Shown in pieces: positions 33,230 to 44,649 of a stretch of 64,000 bases of DNA. The notes beneath the pieces are model-generated. The model had not been told where the DNA came from, ran no database searches, and saw only the letters and a program-made list of their open reading frames with translations. The stretch's first letter is position 1; each line of letters starts with the position of its first letter. Made by a program: the position numbers and the translations under genes. The stretch is from Cristatella mucedo. Lineage: Eukaryota > Bryozoa > Phylactolaemata > Cristatellidae. The DNA is taken from assembly GCA_009760855.2 (NCBI GenBank), contig WPIO01000022.1:2549001-2613000 (forward strand). Direction: 5' to 3'.

Positions 33230-35290
33230 GTATGCAGTTCGTGCTGTGTTGCTCCAACGAAGGTTTCAATGATACTTGCCTTCAAAACATGATGAGACTT
33301 GGCAGTAAATAGGTCGCGTAGTCTGGGGCTACTTCTTTAGTGGCATCGTGATGCATTAAGTTTATGTAGAACTACTCCAGAGTAGTGCCGAACCTAGCAC
33401 AATGAGCCTTCGCGTGGATATAACTTTATTTTCAAACAGGATAAGTCTAAGCACGAGGCAACGAGTATTCATTATTTTTTCTGCTGCACTGTTGAATTTA
33501 GTAGAGGGCTATTATGCTGACAAAATGGTCGAGTCATTCTTCAGCCATGAATCCCAGCCAGTTTCTCTGGGGTGACATGGGTAGAAGGCTCCGCGCTCAG
33601 TTGGGTTTGCATCATATCTAAAGAATTGCTTTTCTCAATTTTGTAGCAGGCTTGCAGAACGATAAGGCCACATGCTTGAGAACACTTCGTTCCCACGGTG
33701 CCCCAGTGGCTCAGACAAGTCATTGCTTTTTGCAGTGTTGTAACTCCACTTTAGCACTGCAAATTAATAAACTTGCGCTAAAATTTCGCTCACATGATAT
33801 GCTAGCTTATTTCATACACTATGCTTGGTCTGATGGGTTCGACAGCCATTTCAGGTAGCCTTACTGATGCTCTAGTGCATAGGGACACAGACCTACTAGC
33901 TTCAGCCTGACCCATCGACCGGATGATGCTAGTAGCTGCCACAACCTGCTGAGGGCGGGCAGCTGTGGCCACACGACATACAGGGTAGCTGGAACGGGCC
34001 ACCGGTCCTGCTGTTGCGTCAATCGAACTCTCGCGAAACGCTTGTCACACCATCGGTCGCTCACATTTAGAAACAGCAGGCTCAGAATAGCTTCCTTGGA
34101 ACGTTAGGCTGGGCTAGCTATCGCCAGCATTGGCAGAATAAGAACTACTGTCGGTACTTACACACAGAAGGGTTGCAAAAACGAGCGCCTGCGTGGAACT
34201 GCACTCTCGCTGGCCGATCGGCACGGCCGAGCTTAGCATAGCTGGAACAGAGCACACCATCCCGAGGCCGTGGCTCATGCGGCTCATACAGCAGTGGGAC
34301 TTGTGCCTGCATAGCAAGTCCTCCACAATGCCTGGGGGAGGGCCTGGCCTAATGAGCACAGCAGGAACACATCTAGGTCCTCTTTCCTCTCCCTCTCTCT
34401 CCTCTCTCTCTCTCTCGAGAACTGCCCATCATAACAGTTTATGCATATGAAATTGCCAGAGGATCTTAATGGCCAACCAGCCAGCAGCGCCCCGAGGGGG
34501 TGAGGGTATAGCTGGAGCATCAGTTACCTGACCAGTGCTGGCCGTTCGTTGTTCGCCAGCCATACCTACAATAGGTCCCCAACTGCCACTGGGGTGCAAC
34601 CCATGCAGACACTACTTCTGGCAGAGGTCACTTGCACAGCCAGCCAGCACATGCAAAAGCAGCTGCTAATTGAGTATCTGGTGCGGCTGACACTGCTGAC
34701 AGGACTGTGACTATCTATGGCAGCGGATAGAAAAGTGCTGCTAGGGGCGGGCAAGCCATTTAGGAAACCCATGGTGCTTTGGCAGCCGTGGAGACCTCGA
34801 AACAGATTCCTTGTCACGGGGGAGGGGCTTCTCCGAGGAAGTAACGCTACTGTGTGCAGTTACAAGCCAGTCAGATTAAGCCAGGAGCCCAGTTTGTCGT
34901 TTGAGCTACCGAGACTTGACATTGACTTGGACTCGTCTTGCTTCGAGTGCTCATCAAGTGCTTACAGTCATCAGGTACGGTCGGCAGGGCAGTTCTTCAA
35001 GACAGGTCACACAGGTTGTCTTGGCACAATCTTGAGAAGCCAGACGCTCAAAACAGTTCCCCTCCCCCTTCTCCCCGTGGGCTGGACAGGGTGGGGGGGG
35101 GAAGAAGGGAGAGAGGTGGCGGGTCACCACATCCAAACCGTAGACAACGGTTAAGACAGCGTAATTCCTGCTGCTGCTAAGCAACAGAGACGACCTAGCA
35201 GAGGCGCACTAAAAAAAAAAAAGATTATTTGTGAGCTGAAAAAGCAGAATGCCCACATTAGACAGCACAAAATCAAATGACCTAGGTGCG
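33230..35290. other. Intergenic, no gene recognised
   Basis: Contains a CT-rich run at 34379-34415 and chance frames. No repeat family or splice-bounded frame seen. Confidence 0.4.
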
Positions 35291-35294
35291 AAGA

Positions 35295-35440
35295 TAACCA
35301 CAAAAACGACCAGGGTTGTGGGCTCTGTGGTGCGGCCCACGTAAAGTGCCTGAATAGAGATCTCAAGTTTCACGTAAAGTGCCTGAATAGAGATCTCAAG
35401 TTATCTCAGGGCGCTATACAAATGGACTATATATCGTAAT
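35295..35440 (+). mobile_element. SINE-1 remnant with 33-bp tandem duplication of its tail
   Basis: Degraded box B (GGGTTGTGGGCTCTGTG), then CACGTAAAGTGCCTGAATAG twice in tandem (period 33, at 35338 and 35371), and TCTCAGGGCGCTATACAAAT. Confidence 0.75.
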
Positions 35441-35583
35441 GCTATACTATACAATGAGCTGCCTGCAGACTCGCTTTGCTGAGTCATAGTAGACGTATAT
35501 TACACGTCTATTACATGTCACTCCCAGCAGCACAGGTCACGAAAGACAAGGCTGTACAATCTTGCCACGTGATGCAAATGCTC

Positions 35584-35584
<1 letters not shown>

Positions 35585-35652
<68 letters not shown>
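35585..35652. repeat. (GT)n microsatellite
   Basis: About 33 GT units. Confidence 0.97.
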
Positions 35653-35653
<1 letters not shown>

Positions 35654-35707
35654 ATCTTGTGGTGACAGAGGGAAGGACGGACATTATCGCTTTAATTAGT
35701 AGAGATA

Positions 35708-35742
35708 CGATATATACATATACATATACATATATATGTGTG

Positions 35743-35837
<95 letters not shown>

Positions 35838-35862
35838 ATACATTTGCATATGTGTATATGTA
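35708..35862. repeat. (TA/CATA)n then (GT)n compound microsatellite
   Basis: TATACATATACATATA and TA runs followed by about 38 GT units and ATGTATAC. Confidence 0.97.
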
Positions 35863-35879
35863 ACTGCACTCTGTAGCTA

Positions 35880-36660
35880 AAGGAGAAAACATCACGAGCG
35901 CCCTCTGCTGGGAGGTTTGCAGAGAAAGAATCTAGGGCTTAGACAGAAGTAGAATTGATGCTGCAGCACCGACCAGCTTTAAGGCAACTCAAAAGGCGTG
36001 AGCATCAAACATCAACATCTATAATTAGGAACGAATATTTGAATGAGCATAAGTATGTCTCGTGAAGGGAAGCCTGCTGATTTGACAGCCGGTGCAGGCT
36101 AATGGGATGAGCAATTGTGTGCGCAATAAGATGCACAAACGAAAAAAGTTAAGAAATGCCATTCTCAACTATGAGGAAGCATCTCATTACTTGCACATAC
36201 GCATGTATTTACGAAGGCAAGCAATGCTGTCGGAGGTCGACTTCCGACTCATTATCCTGCTGATAAATAAACCAGTTGCCCTACAGTCGTCGAGGCCACA
36301 GAATGCCACTGTTTCACAGCACGGTGACATACACATCGTGGTCCATAATGCCAGGAATGCCATGCAGTCAGTGCCCTCCAATACCTGCACCGGAAAAAGG
36401 GCTCCAAACCACGGCTGCAGGCAGTCATCTTTGTATTAACCGCCTTTTCTAGCTTACTCGAAACCAACAATTGTTTTTACCCAAGAGTTATAATTTGCTT
36501 TTGCCAGTCCAGTAAAACGAGCATCAGTCTTCGAGAGTTTAGTGGGCGTGGCATCGGGCATGGCCGTGATACAAACTATTGCAATGTTTTCCCATTTTTC
36601 TTACTTGAAAGATCTTGCTACATCAAGAAAGAGCTGCAAGGTTGCTCGTTAGTAAGGCAA
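35880..36660. other. Intergenic, nothing recognised
   Basis: Only chance frames. Confidence 0.4.
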
Positions 36661-36664
36661 GCTC

Positions 36665-36810
36665 ATAATAATTCATTTATATAGCACCCCAAGAGAACTT
36701 AATCTCTATTCAGGCACTTCACATATGCCTCGGGGCTCGAGCCCACGACCTCAGTCAGACCTTGGTCAGGGCAAGCACCTTAACCACTAGGCCAAACCAG
36801 CTCGGTGGAC
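36665..36810 (-). mobile_element. SINE-1 copy, well preserved
   Basis: On the minus strand: box A TTTGGCCTAGTGGTTAAGG, box B GTCGTGGGCTCGAGCCCCG, then the tail AATAGAGATTAAGTTCTCTT and GGGGTGCTATATAAATGAAT. This is the clearest tRNA-head plus LINE-A-tail structure together with the copy at 41.1 kb. Confidence 0.9.
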
Positions 36811-37955
36811 CCTCAGGCCGGCCTTCCAAAGTAAAGTTGGAACTTTCCGTGATTTTTGCGGGTACAGTCGACTTTGCATATGGGAATATCGGATACAGGA
36901 ATACTCTGCTTATAAGAACAGCAGTTCCGAGTCATAGATTTACTTTAGCTATAGTCTCACTCCACATATATGAGAATACTCCGCCTATAAGAATGACCAT
37001 TTGCCGACCCTAGCGCATTCTTACAAGCGGAGTCGACTGCATACACTAGTTACATGGAAAATGGCAGGAGGCCTTAGCAAAAAAAAGAGGAAAGGTGTAA
37101 GCAACAAAAGAGTAGAAATGTGTTTTAGCAAAATGGAAGCAGGCCGTTTGTTTGGTCAACTGAAGCAGGAAACGGTACATTAAAAAAAGCCGGCAGTTTT
37201 CGCCAGTCCATCTCAATGGCCTACATATGCAGCTCTGTGCAGGAAGACTTCTGTGTTTGACCTCAAATAAAACGCTGGGTACTTGGAATCTAGAACAACC
37301 AAAATGCATAACCACACGGTTACCCCAGCAGCAGGAAGAGCCGATAGAGCTTGCTGCAGTGGCTAGCCCAGGTCCAGCTGCTATCCCGCTGCACATCCAG
37401 CTGCTATCACGGACTGCAGAGTGCACCGCCAATCTTGGACACTTAAAGCAAACAGCTTCGCTAAAGCTCCAGCGATGCAGTGCCTTTCCTCTGTCCAAAA
37501 CACAAATGCTGGCAATAGGGAATGTCAATTCCCGACCGAGGGAACGTTGGGCCTGCTGTTAGCACCCATCTGACAACAGACCTCATGCACATGACACGGG
37601 CTCCGCTGGTGAGCCAATTCGGCATTTGCAAGTGTGGACAGAGCGATGTCGAGCTGCTTGTGAGCCACGGGCCTAACAGAAAAGCCAGTCAGTCACCGCT
37701 ACTGCTGTCTCAGCATATTTGAATCGTTGCTTGGGCACTTCAAATCCACTAATTGATTTTTCATCAAACCAGTCATCGTAAGGTAGGCTGGCAAGCTACT
37801 CGTCATGCAACTAGATATAGCCCAACAGTAAAGTAGCCATTTAATAAAGCAGCCCCGAAATAATCGCCACGATAGCTCTACCACCTCACTTTTGGCTGGG
37901 CAACCAAAGAAGCCACTAGGCCACCGAAGCTGGTGAGGTGTATGGCTACAGGGCT
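36811..37955. other. Intergenic, nothing recognised
   Basis: A repeated phrase (GGAATATCGGATACAGGAAT and later TATAAGAATGACC) hints at an old repeat near 36870-37030; otherwise nothing. Confidence 0.35.
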
Positions 37956-37959
37956 GGTT

Positions 37960-38400
37960 CACAAATCCCACAGGTTTGACCACGTGGCTCCTTTGCTGAA
38001 GGAATTTCAATGGCTCCCTGTTGATCGATGGATAGAGTTTTTATGCCGACCCACAAGGCCATCAACGGCTTGGCTCCTTCATACCTAGTTGAACTGCTGC
38101 ACCAGCTTCAGCCTTCTCGTACCCTCAGGTCATGTATGGACAATAAATTAGCTGCCCCATTCTTCCACTTAAAGACCGTTGGCGACAGAAGCTCTTGCTC
38201 TGGAGGTCCTAGCATGTGGAAATCACTTCCACAATTGTTACGAAACGACATCTACTCTGCTGCTTCTGACTGTGGCACATCCTTTCCAGCTGTCCTGAGC
38301 TGCTACTTACATATGACTCACTACTTCAACTGCTCTCCTGAATCAGCTATGCTTCTCTCTTTCTCTTTGCTACGTGAGATGATGTATGTGGGCTACCTTG
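37960..38400 (+). mobile_element. LINE-B copy, best preserved C-terminal RT
   Basis: FMPTHKAINGLAPSYLVELL, then PSRTLRSCMDNKLAAPFFHL and KTVGDRSSCSGGPSMWKSLP are classic CR1/L2-like RT C-terminal sequence. The frame is open from 38028 but starts inside the domain, so it is a fragment. Confidence 0.88.
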
Positions 38401-38499
38401 TCGGACTCTTGCAGCAAACAGACTCCTTCTACCGACCCACTAAAGCAACATTCGGCCGAGCACTGCTGACGTCATATGGGTCAGATAGCGGTTGGGTGG

Positions 38500-38522
38500 A
38501 CTACTACTACTACTACTACTAC
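38500..38522. repeat. (CTA)n microsatellite
   Basis: Seven to eight CTA units. Confidence 0.9.
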
Positions 38523-38654
38523 CTCGGTCCACTGGAATTGCCAGAGGCAGTACCGCCCCGAGTCGGGCGACACCCTCTGGGCTAGTCATCGTTAGAATAA
38601 GACCTGGCAGCGCATACTTAGACCAATACACCAGCCAGAGGCCCAGAGGTGAGG

Positions 38655-38785
38655 GGCGTTTTGCTTCACGAACCCAGGTCGTCTGTTCGAGTCCGTCGTT
38701 CGAGTGGCACTGATGGTCGTAGCCACTACAACTCTCCAGACATTAAATGGATGGGGCTGTTGAATCAGCCCGCCTTAATTTTGTA
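38655..38785 (+). mobile_element. SINE-2 remnant
   Basis: Box B GTCTGTTCGAGTCCGTC, body GGTCGTAGCCACTACAACTC, 3' end GGGGCTGTTGAATCAGCCC. Confidence 0.6.
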
Positions 38786-38814
38786 TGCCTCAATTCATCA
38801 AGCATTAAAAACGG

Positions 38815-38875
38815 TTAAATGGTTTCAACAGCCTCAGCTGGTTTCAACAGCCTCAGCTGGTTTTAACAGCCTCAT
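38815..38875 (+). repeat. 19-bp tandem repeat, three units
   Basis: GGTTTCAACAGCCTCAGCT three times, the last with TTTTAAC. The unit resembles the 3' end of SINE-2 (GCTGTTGAATCAGCC reversed). Confidence 0.85.
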
Positions 38876-38939
38876 TTATATCGCGACACGAGAGCCTTAA
38901 CAGCTATTGCCATAGCTTGCAGTGGACAATGAAAGATAA

Positions 38940-40290
38940 TCCAGACATCGAACATCTCTCGATTACCGGTCATGGGATCTTGATCATCCGGACTCTAAAA
39001 TAGTAATTGATGGCCAATTCGAACGGGCCGAACGGCAACAGACCTTGAGCTCCACGAATGGATGTCATTCTGCATAAGTCAGCAACAGGCAAGATGAACG
39101 TTACACTCGTTCGCCACTAGTCTTTCATATCGTCACCGATCGGAGGCAATTTCAAGTGACTGGCATGCCACCGCACAAACATCTGCAAGTATCGCGAGTG
39201 CCCTACTGCAAGACAAGCAGCTACAGGCGACTGCACGGCTACCAGCAATGCTATCGGACTAGTAGCCAGGGAGTAACAGGCAGTCATCCCTGTTATCCGC
39301 TGGTGTGACCAGCAGCATCGACAGGCAACCGAATCTGGCCCGAATTAACTTCGAGCAAAATGGAAGCACACACCCCCCCAAGGGGGCAAGTTATGTAAGG
39401 CGACTACAAACCAATGCTTGCATTAAATAAACTTCGTGAAATTGCTACCCTCACAAAAAATGAGCAACTTAATCTTTATCCGTGTACTTCCTTGGCAGTC
39501 TTTAACAAGGCCTAATAACTTCACGTCTACATGACGCCACCCAGTCAATGAACCTCTTGGTCATGCACAGGATGCTCTGGAATTCGAGCGACTACGAATC
39601 GACAAAAGGTCTCACATTATTACTGCTACAAGAAAATCATGGCCGACTACAAAGCAGGCACTGCCCTACGAGCAGATATCGGCCACCCACACTACTATCT
39701 GGTTACCCCTGCAGCTTACCTCTGCTGCTAATCAAGGCCATCTCGGCCAGGGACCAGCAGGCTAGCTGCACTGCACTGAGCTAGCAAGCGCCACTGCTGC
39801 TCGGGCACTTAGTAGCACCAGCAGTTTCTAGAACCCAATTACCAACGGTCCACACATACAGTATACAATGCCGTCGTGTGGGCAAGCTGCAGCAGCTCTG
39901 ATATACTTGCCAGCCCAGCGGGCAAGTGTTGTTTAACTTAGCACCACATCTTGACTTGACAGTTGCCGTCTTTGGCAGACACCTGCCTTACTGCAGTCCT
40001 GAGCCCACCCTGAGCTCCGTGTGCTGCCATCCTAGGCTCCGATGCCGTGCAAGTAGCTTTGCTACTACGTATATACATAATAAAGTCACTCTCGAGTACA
40101 AGACAGCTCAGACCCAGAAAAACCACACATCAAGCTGCTCTTCTGGGCAGCTTGCCCGTGAGTCAGGTCAAGAAAGGGACATTGGGGGTCGTAGAGGAGC
40201 CTAACCTAAGACAGAAGACTGCAGCAGTAATCTCTGGGCGGCAGTGGTGAGGAACAGGCTCCCTCCCTATCTTGTTTCCATCACTTGACT
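38940..40290. other. Intergenic, nothing recognised
   Basis: Only chance frames. Confidence 0.4.
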
Positions 40291-40294
40291 CCCA

Positions 40295-40576
40295 CCAGAC
40301 TTTCTTACGCAACGACAACTACTCTCCAACTGCCGACTATGGCACATCTTTTTCAGCGGTCCTGAACTGCTACTTCTATGCTACTCACTACCTCAACTGC
40401 TCTCCTGACTCTGCTATGCTTCCCACTTTCTCTGTGTTGCGTGAGACGAAGTCTGTTGGCTACCGAATGCGTACCGAAAGCCGCTTAGGCTGTGAGTGCG
40501 CTATACAAAACTCTCCTGCGTAACACCCACATGGTCTTTATGACTTTGTGGACTTACTGATGGAGATACATTCTCA
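40295..40576 (+). mobile_element. LINE-B 3' end
   Basis: ACGCAACGACAACTACTCTC, GAGACGAAGTCTGTTGGCTA, AAAGCCGCTTAGGCTGTGAG, and ACTTTGTGGACTTACTGATG: the complete LINE-B 3'UTR. Confidence 0.88.
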
Positions 40577-41133
40577 GAGGAATGTCATGCTGAGGCAAAA
40601 GATCAGCCGAGAAGCTACAGATGCTAGCCTATGCCTGCCTACTCACGATTTGGTGTAAACCACCAGGCCGGAGGAGAATTATTCCACTGCGACGGTACCA
40701 CGGTTGTTGGAAGGTTGCAGTGAAGGTAAGGATCCGTGGAGCACTGACTCAGCCACAAAAAGCGAGCAGCAAGCCGGCTGCAGAGCCGTTTGCTTAAATT
40801 GATTATCCTATTAACTGCCTTCACTCGGCACTGTGGGACCCCGGCGAGGGTCCTGCAGCAAGAGGGCCATTCTTCGTGGCCCCCTTGCTGCAGGTGGCCT
40901 GAAAGCTGCTGCTAAGGCAGCCTTCTGCTGCTAAGAATCGGAGGCTTTTGATTGGATCTTTACATGTACACCCTTTTCCCTACCTTTCAATACGAGGTAA
41001 ACCTTGTACGATAACCTAAACTCGTGGCCTCGGATACTTAAGGATGCTGAAGTTAATCCAATTTCCATACGACTAATAGCAAAAAGACTCCATTAAAGAC
41101 CAAGCAGTACAGATGAACTACTAATAGCCGCAC

Positions 41134-41285
41134 TGGTTTGGCCCAGTGGTTAAGGTGCTCACCCCAACCAAGGTCTGACCAAGATCGTGGGCTCGAGTCC
41201 CGTGATGTAAGCACAGCGCCTGAATAGAGATTAAGTTCTCTTAGGGTGCTAAACAATGAATTATATCTAAATTATATTTAATATT
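41134..41285 (+). mobile_element. SINE-1 copy, well preserved
   Basis: Box A GGTTTGGCCCAGTGGTTAAG, box B TCGTGGGCTCGAGTCCCG, then GCGCCTGAATAGAGATTAAG and TTCTCTTAGGGTGCTAAACA, the LINE-A-type tail. Confidence 0.92.
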
Positions 41286-41464
41286 AATAAAGTTAAAGGC
41301 AAAAGTGACCAGACAACACACGACCTTTGCACAGAAAACAAGTTGCATGAGGCTTTTTTGCAATGACGTATCAAACCTGGAATCCGATACCGTTAAATGC
41401 TCTGGGTCAGCAACTACGCTCTCACTGTAGCCGTGCAGCACTAAATGCAGGCTGTGTTTGTAAG

Positions 41465-41529
41465 CACTGTTTCCGGTGGATGGCGACCGACATCAGCAAG
41501 ATGTCGGTCATCATCCACCGGAAACAGTG
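41465..41529. repeat. Near-perfect 30-bp hairpin
   Basis: Arms 41465-41494 and 41500-41529 pair over 30 positions with one G-T pair and one mismatch; loop AGCAA. Core CACTGTTTCCGGTGGATG against CATCCACCGGAAACAGTG. Confidence 0.95.
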
Positions 41530-41605
41530 AATCGAATTCAATTGTGGCATGTGCTCCTTTAGAACTAGTAACTGTTTTGGCCACTGTAAATAGTAAAAGC
41601 AAAGG

Positions 41606-41768
41606 TCGGCTGATTCAGCAGCCTTGTTTACATAACAGTAGGTGAGCCTTACCAGCTATCACCAGCTGCTTGCAATAAACGGTAAGAAAGGGTTAAATTC
41701 TGAAAAACCCAGACCCGAGACCTAGATCGTGAAGTGTAAACTCCTTACACCTATGGTTAAGACCTCTG
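41606..41768 (-). mobile_element. SINE-2 copy
   Basis: Minus strand: head with TCACGATCTAGGTCTCGGGT, body with GCTGGTGATAGCTGGTAAGG, 3' end GGCTGCTGAATCAGCCG. Confidence 0.7.
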
Positions 41769-41769
41769 T

Positions 41770-43384
41770 CCAAACATTTATTTTACAAAATTGATGGTTT
41801 TCAAAATCCATTAGCAAGCAAATTAAAGTGCATTTTAGCTTTAGTCACGGAATGAAAGCTAAAAATGAACCCTTCCTGCACAACTTCCAAAGCAGAGATG
41901 GAGTTTTGCTCGTGACCAAGGACCACAGCAATGGCTGAGGTAAGGAAGCTGGCAAAACTTATGACAAACAGTGGGATTGGCTGTATTCCCCTACAACATT
42001 GTCTTCTTCTGACCATGCCTTTGCACTGATTTGCTGCCACTGTGAATGTTCACTTGTCTCCTTCAGTTTTGTTGTTTCTCGTGTGGCATCATCCTGAAAT
42101 TTTGCCCCGTGTTTCGGCAGCGAATGCTATGACATTTCTTACTGGCAAGTTCTTAGGATTAAATGCAGCAATAATTAAGTCACTGAAACCTACAGGGCGA
42201 ATTGGGCAACCTTGTATGACTCTGAGCAGTTGACGAGTTTTGTCGTGTTATGACGTTTACGGCCAGCACAGACCGAGTTGCAAAGCGCATGTATAGAGAT
42301 TAAGTTCTCTTGTGGTGGTATGCAAACGACCTATTTTTGTTATCGTCATTTACATTAAGAAGAGTGCTGTGCTTCTGAAGAACGTTTGCGATCGAAGGTC
42401 CCGACAACACGGTCGGGATCGCCTAGCGGGTTGATGTGTGCACCAGATGGCAGCAGCTCGAGCAGCTCAAAAGGAGCCGACCCCTTCCCCTTCCCTGTCC
42501 GCCCCACCCTGCGGGTACGGCTAGGATGTGCAGCCCACGACAGTGCCGCCGGGACGGCAAACAAAGTTAACCAGCCATACTCGACATGCTACTAAGCTGG
42601 CTGCCCACAGATCCGATGGGCTGAACCCTAGAGTTCGAGATTTCGATTTGGAAAGCAAAAAATAAAAAATAAAAACACAAAACAACATGCAGCCTAGTGC
42701 TCCCACAGGGCCGTGCATACTATCGGAACATTATTGCCATAGTAACATGTAGAGGCTGGACCACTAGGTTGGGCCCCTTGGCCGATCTAGCACAACCCCT
42801 TACCTGCGGGACCAGGAAGACAAATCAATAGTGTGCTCAAGCCTTAGATCTGGCAGTCAGCTACGAGGCTTCGGTGCTCGGCGCTCAGCTAACCAATGGA
42901 CAGTACAGCTAATGACCGACGCGAAAACTGCTAGCCATATTTCAGACGACAAGTCAGCATAGCCAAGCACGCCAGCCTCACGCCTCCTGCCGAGCATTAA
43001 GTCCGATGCTACATCTGGACTCAATTCACCTTTCCTGAGGCAAGCGTTGCTCAATCGACGCAGATTGACAACTCGGAGCGAGAGACACTGTAGACACGTG
43101 CAGACCGTTTATGAAGGAAAGCAGCGAGTTCCAGCAGCGAGTTCCGGCAGTGAAGTCGATCAGTGGCAGCCAGCGATTTATGGAGCTGCCCTCTCAGTCG
43201 TTCGAACAGAGGGCTTGCCGAGCTGTCACCCACGGTATTATTTCGACAAGTCACTAGCCTTGCCACAAAGTCCCGACAGAAGTTACTCGCGCTACCAAAC
43301 AGCGAAATAAGCTGCAAACGGATCCTGTAAATAAATGCTGTGGGGGAGCACTTTCGTTCTTGGCTTCTTTTTAAATTTCATGCA
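41770..43384. other. Intergenic; one LINE-A/SINE-1 tail remnant at 42284-42345
   Basis: GCAAAGCGCATGTATAGAGA and TTAAGTTCTCTTGTGGTGGT near 42290 are an isolated tail. A minus-strand frame near 42360-42560 (FELLELLPSGAHINPLGDPD) is unexplained but has no good splice support. Otherwise nothing. Confidence 0.45.
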
Positions 43385-43795
43385 GTCAGGGGATGTCGTG
43401 ACATCAGTCAGGAGTGAGTTCTGGGCTTTGGGAGCATAGGATCTACTGGCACAGTCTCTATAGAATTTAAGGATGGTTATATGATGCCTGACCTGACTGG
43501 GAAGTGGATCGGCCGCCGAGGCTGGTGCAAGATAATTAAGGGATCTCCTCGCCGTGACTAAACCTTGAAGTTAATACATTGGTTGATGAGGAGCCAGTGC
43601 AAGTCGGTGAGAAGCAGTGTATTGTGGCAATTGCAACATTCACGACAGACAAGCATAGCAGCAGGATTTTGCACCTAACGGTAAGTTGTGCACCCTTATT
43701 GAACTGGCCAGAAGACCTGTGTGTGATGAATGAGAAAAGTCGAGATGTCACAAATGCATGGACCAATAAGTGGCCAAGACATCTTTGAACAGGGT
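43385..43795 (-). mobile_element. LINE-A fragment, rearranged
   Basis: Minus strand: VHAFVTSRL-type segment, then VNVAIATIHCFSPTCTGSSS (frameshifted copy of the RT C-terminus), then the SYAPKAWN-like end (GGCTTTGGGAGCATA reversed). No tail. Confidence 0.7.
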
Positions 43796-43884
43796 TAAAG
43801 AATGCCTGATGACCACCAAGAGTGATTTACAGCAGTGCTTGAGAGAGAGCATGCTGAACGGCTTAAGACAACGACAAACCGAGA

Positions 43885-43955
43885 GAAGAGCGAGAGAGGA
43901 GAGAGAGAGAGAAAGAGAGATTGAGATTGAGGGAGTAAGAGAGTAAAAGAGGGAG
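43885..43955. repeat. GA-rich simple repeat
   Basis: GAGAGAGAAAGAGAGATTGAG-type impure run. Confidence 0.85.
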
Positions 43956-44483
43956 GGCGATGGAGAAATAAACCAAGCCACAATAGGGTGAGATCACTAG
44001 CTGCATCGTCAGGACATAGGACTGCAATGCATCAGAAAGATCGACAACTAGTTGCCACACTAAGACCATTAAAAAAGCTACGAACAGATAAAAAACACCT
44101 CAGCTCTCTACACACTGCGACCATGGCCACTTCAGAGGCAGCAAGCACATGATAAGGAAGCTGGCAAAAATCAATAGTATCGTCTAGTACTAGCCACACA
44201 TTCAGGTGCAGCTCAGAACCAAAACAGGCAATTTAACAAAACTGGTAATAAAAAAAACTTGAAAACCACGAGCAAGGTTTAGTGATCATAACTGTGGCTG
44301 GGCTGCAATGAAACTTGAGTTTGAAGCCAGGAGCATGGCCTCGTGATAAATTAAGCTCTTGACCCAATTGGTATAGCTGGCTGCTAACCAGCAACAATGT
44401 CGTCGGCAGGGACAGGACAAGGTCGGGTGAAGAGGGGGCCTGTCGCTCCCCCACATGGTCCCAGTGCACGGCTCTAAAAAAAA

Positions 44484-44645
44484 TACTAGCTGATTAAACA
44501 GCCTTTTGTGTACAGTGACAGAAGAGCCTTGACGGCTATCACCACCGCTTGCAGCAGCGATAAAGAATCGCCGACTGCTGTATTCGAACCCACGACCTTG
44601 GCACCGACGTCATGAAAAGCAACCACCTTACATAGTGTATCTAAA
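44484..44645 (-). mobile_element. SINE-2 copy, well preserved
   Basis: Minus strand: AAGGTGGTTGCTTTTCATGA head, GGTCGTGGGTTCGAATACAG (clear box B), GGCGATTCTTTATCGCTGC, GTGATAGCCGTCAAGGCTCT, and AAGGCTGTTTAATCAGC end. Use this and the 9.7 kb copy as references for the family. Confidence 0.85.
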
Positions 44646-44649
44646 GATA

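Noticed and set aside
38028-38585. 185-codon open frame as a host gene
   Set aside because: It is the C-terminal part of LINE-B reverse transcriptase running into unrelated sequence with a CTA repeat.
41134-41200. tRNA genes at the heads of SINE-1 and SINE-2 copies
   Set aside because: Only A and B boxes are kept; no cloverleaf closes and each is followed by a SINE body and tail.
41465-41529. Pre-miRNA call for the 41.5 kb and 61.2 kb hairpins
   Set aside because: Loops of 5-6 nt and stems with almost no bulges do not fit Drosha/Dicer substrates; kept only as unexplained hairpins.
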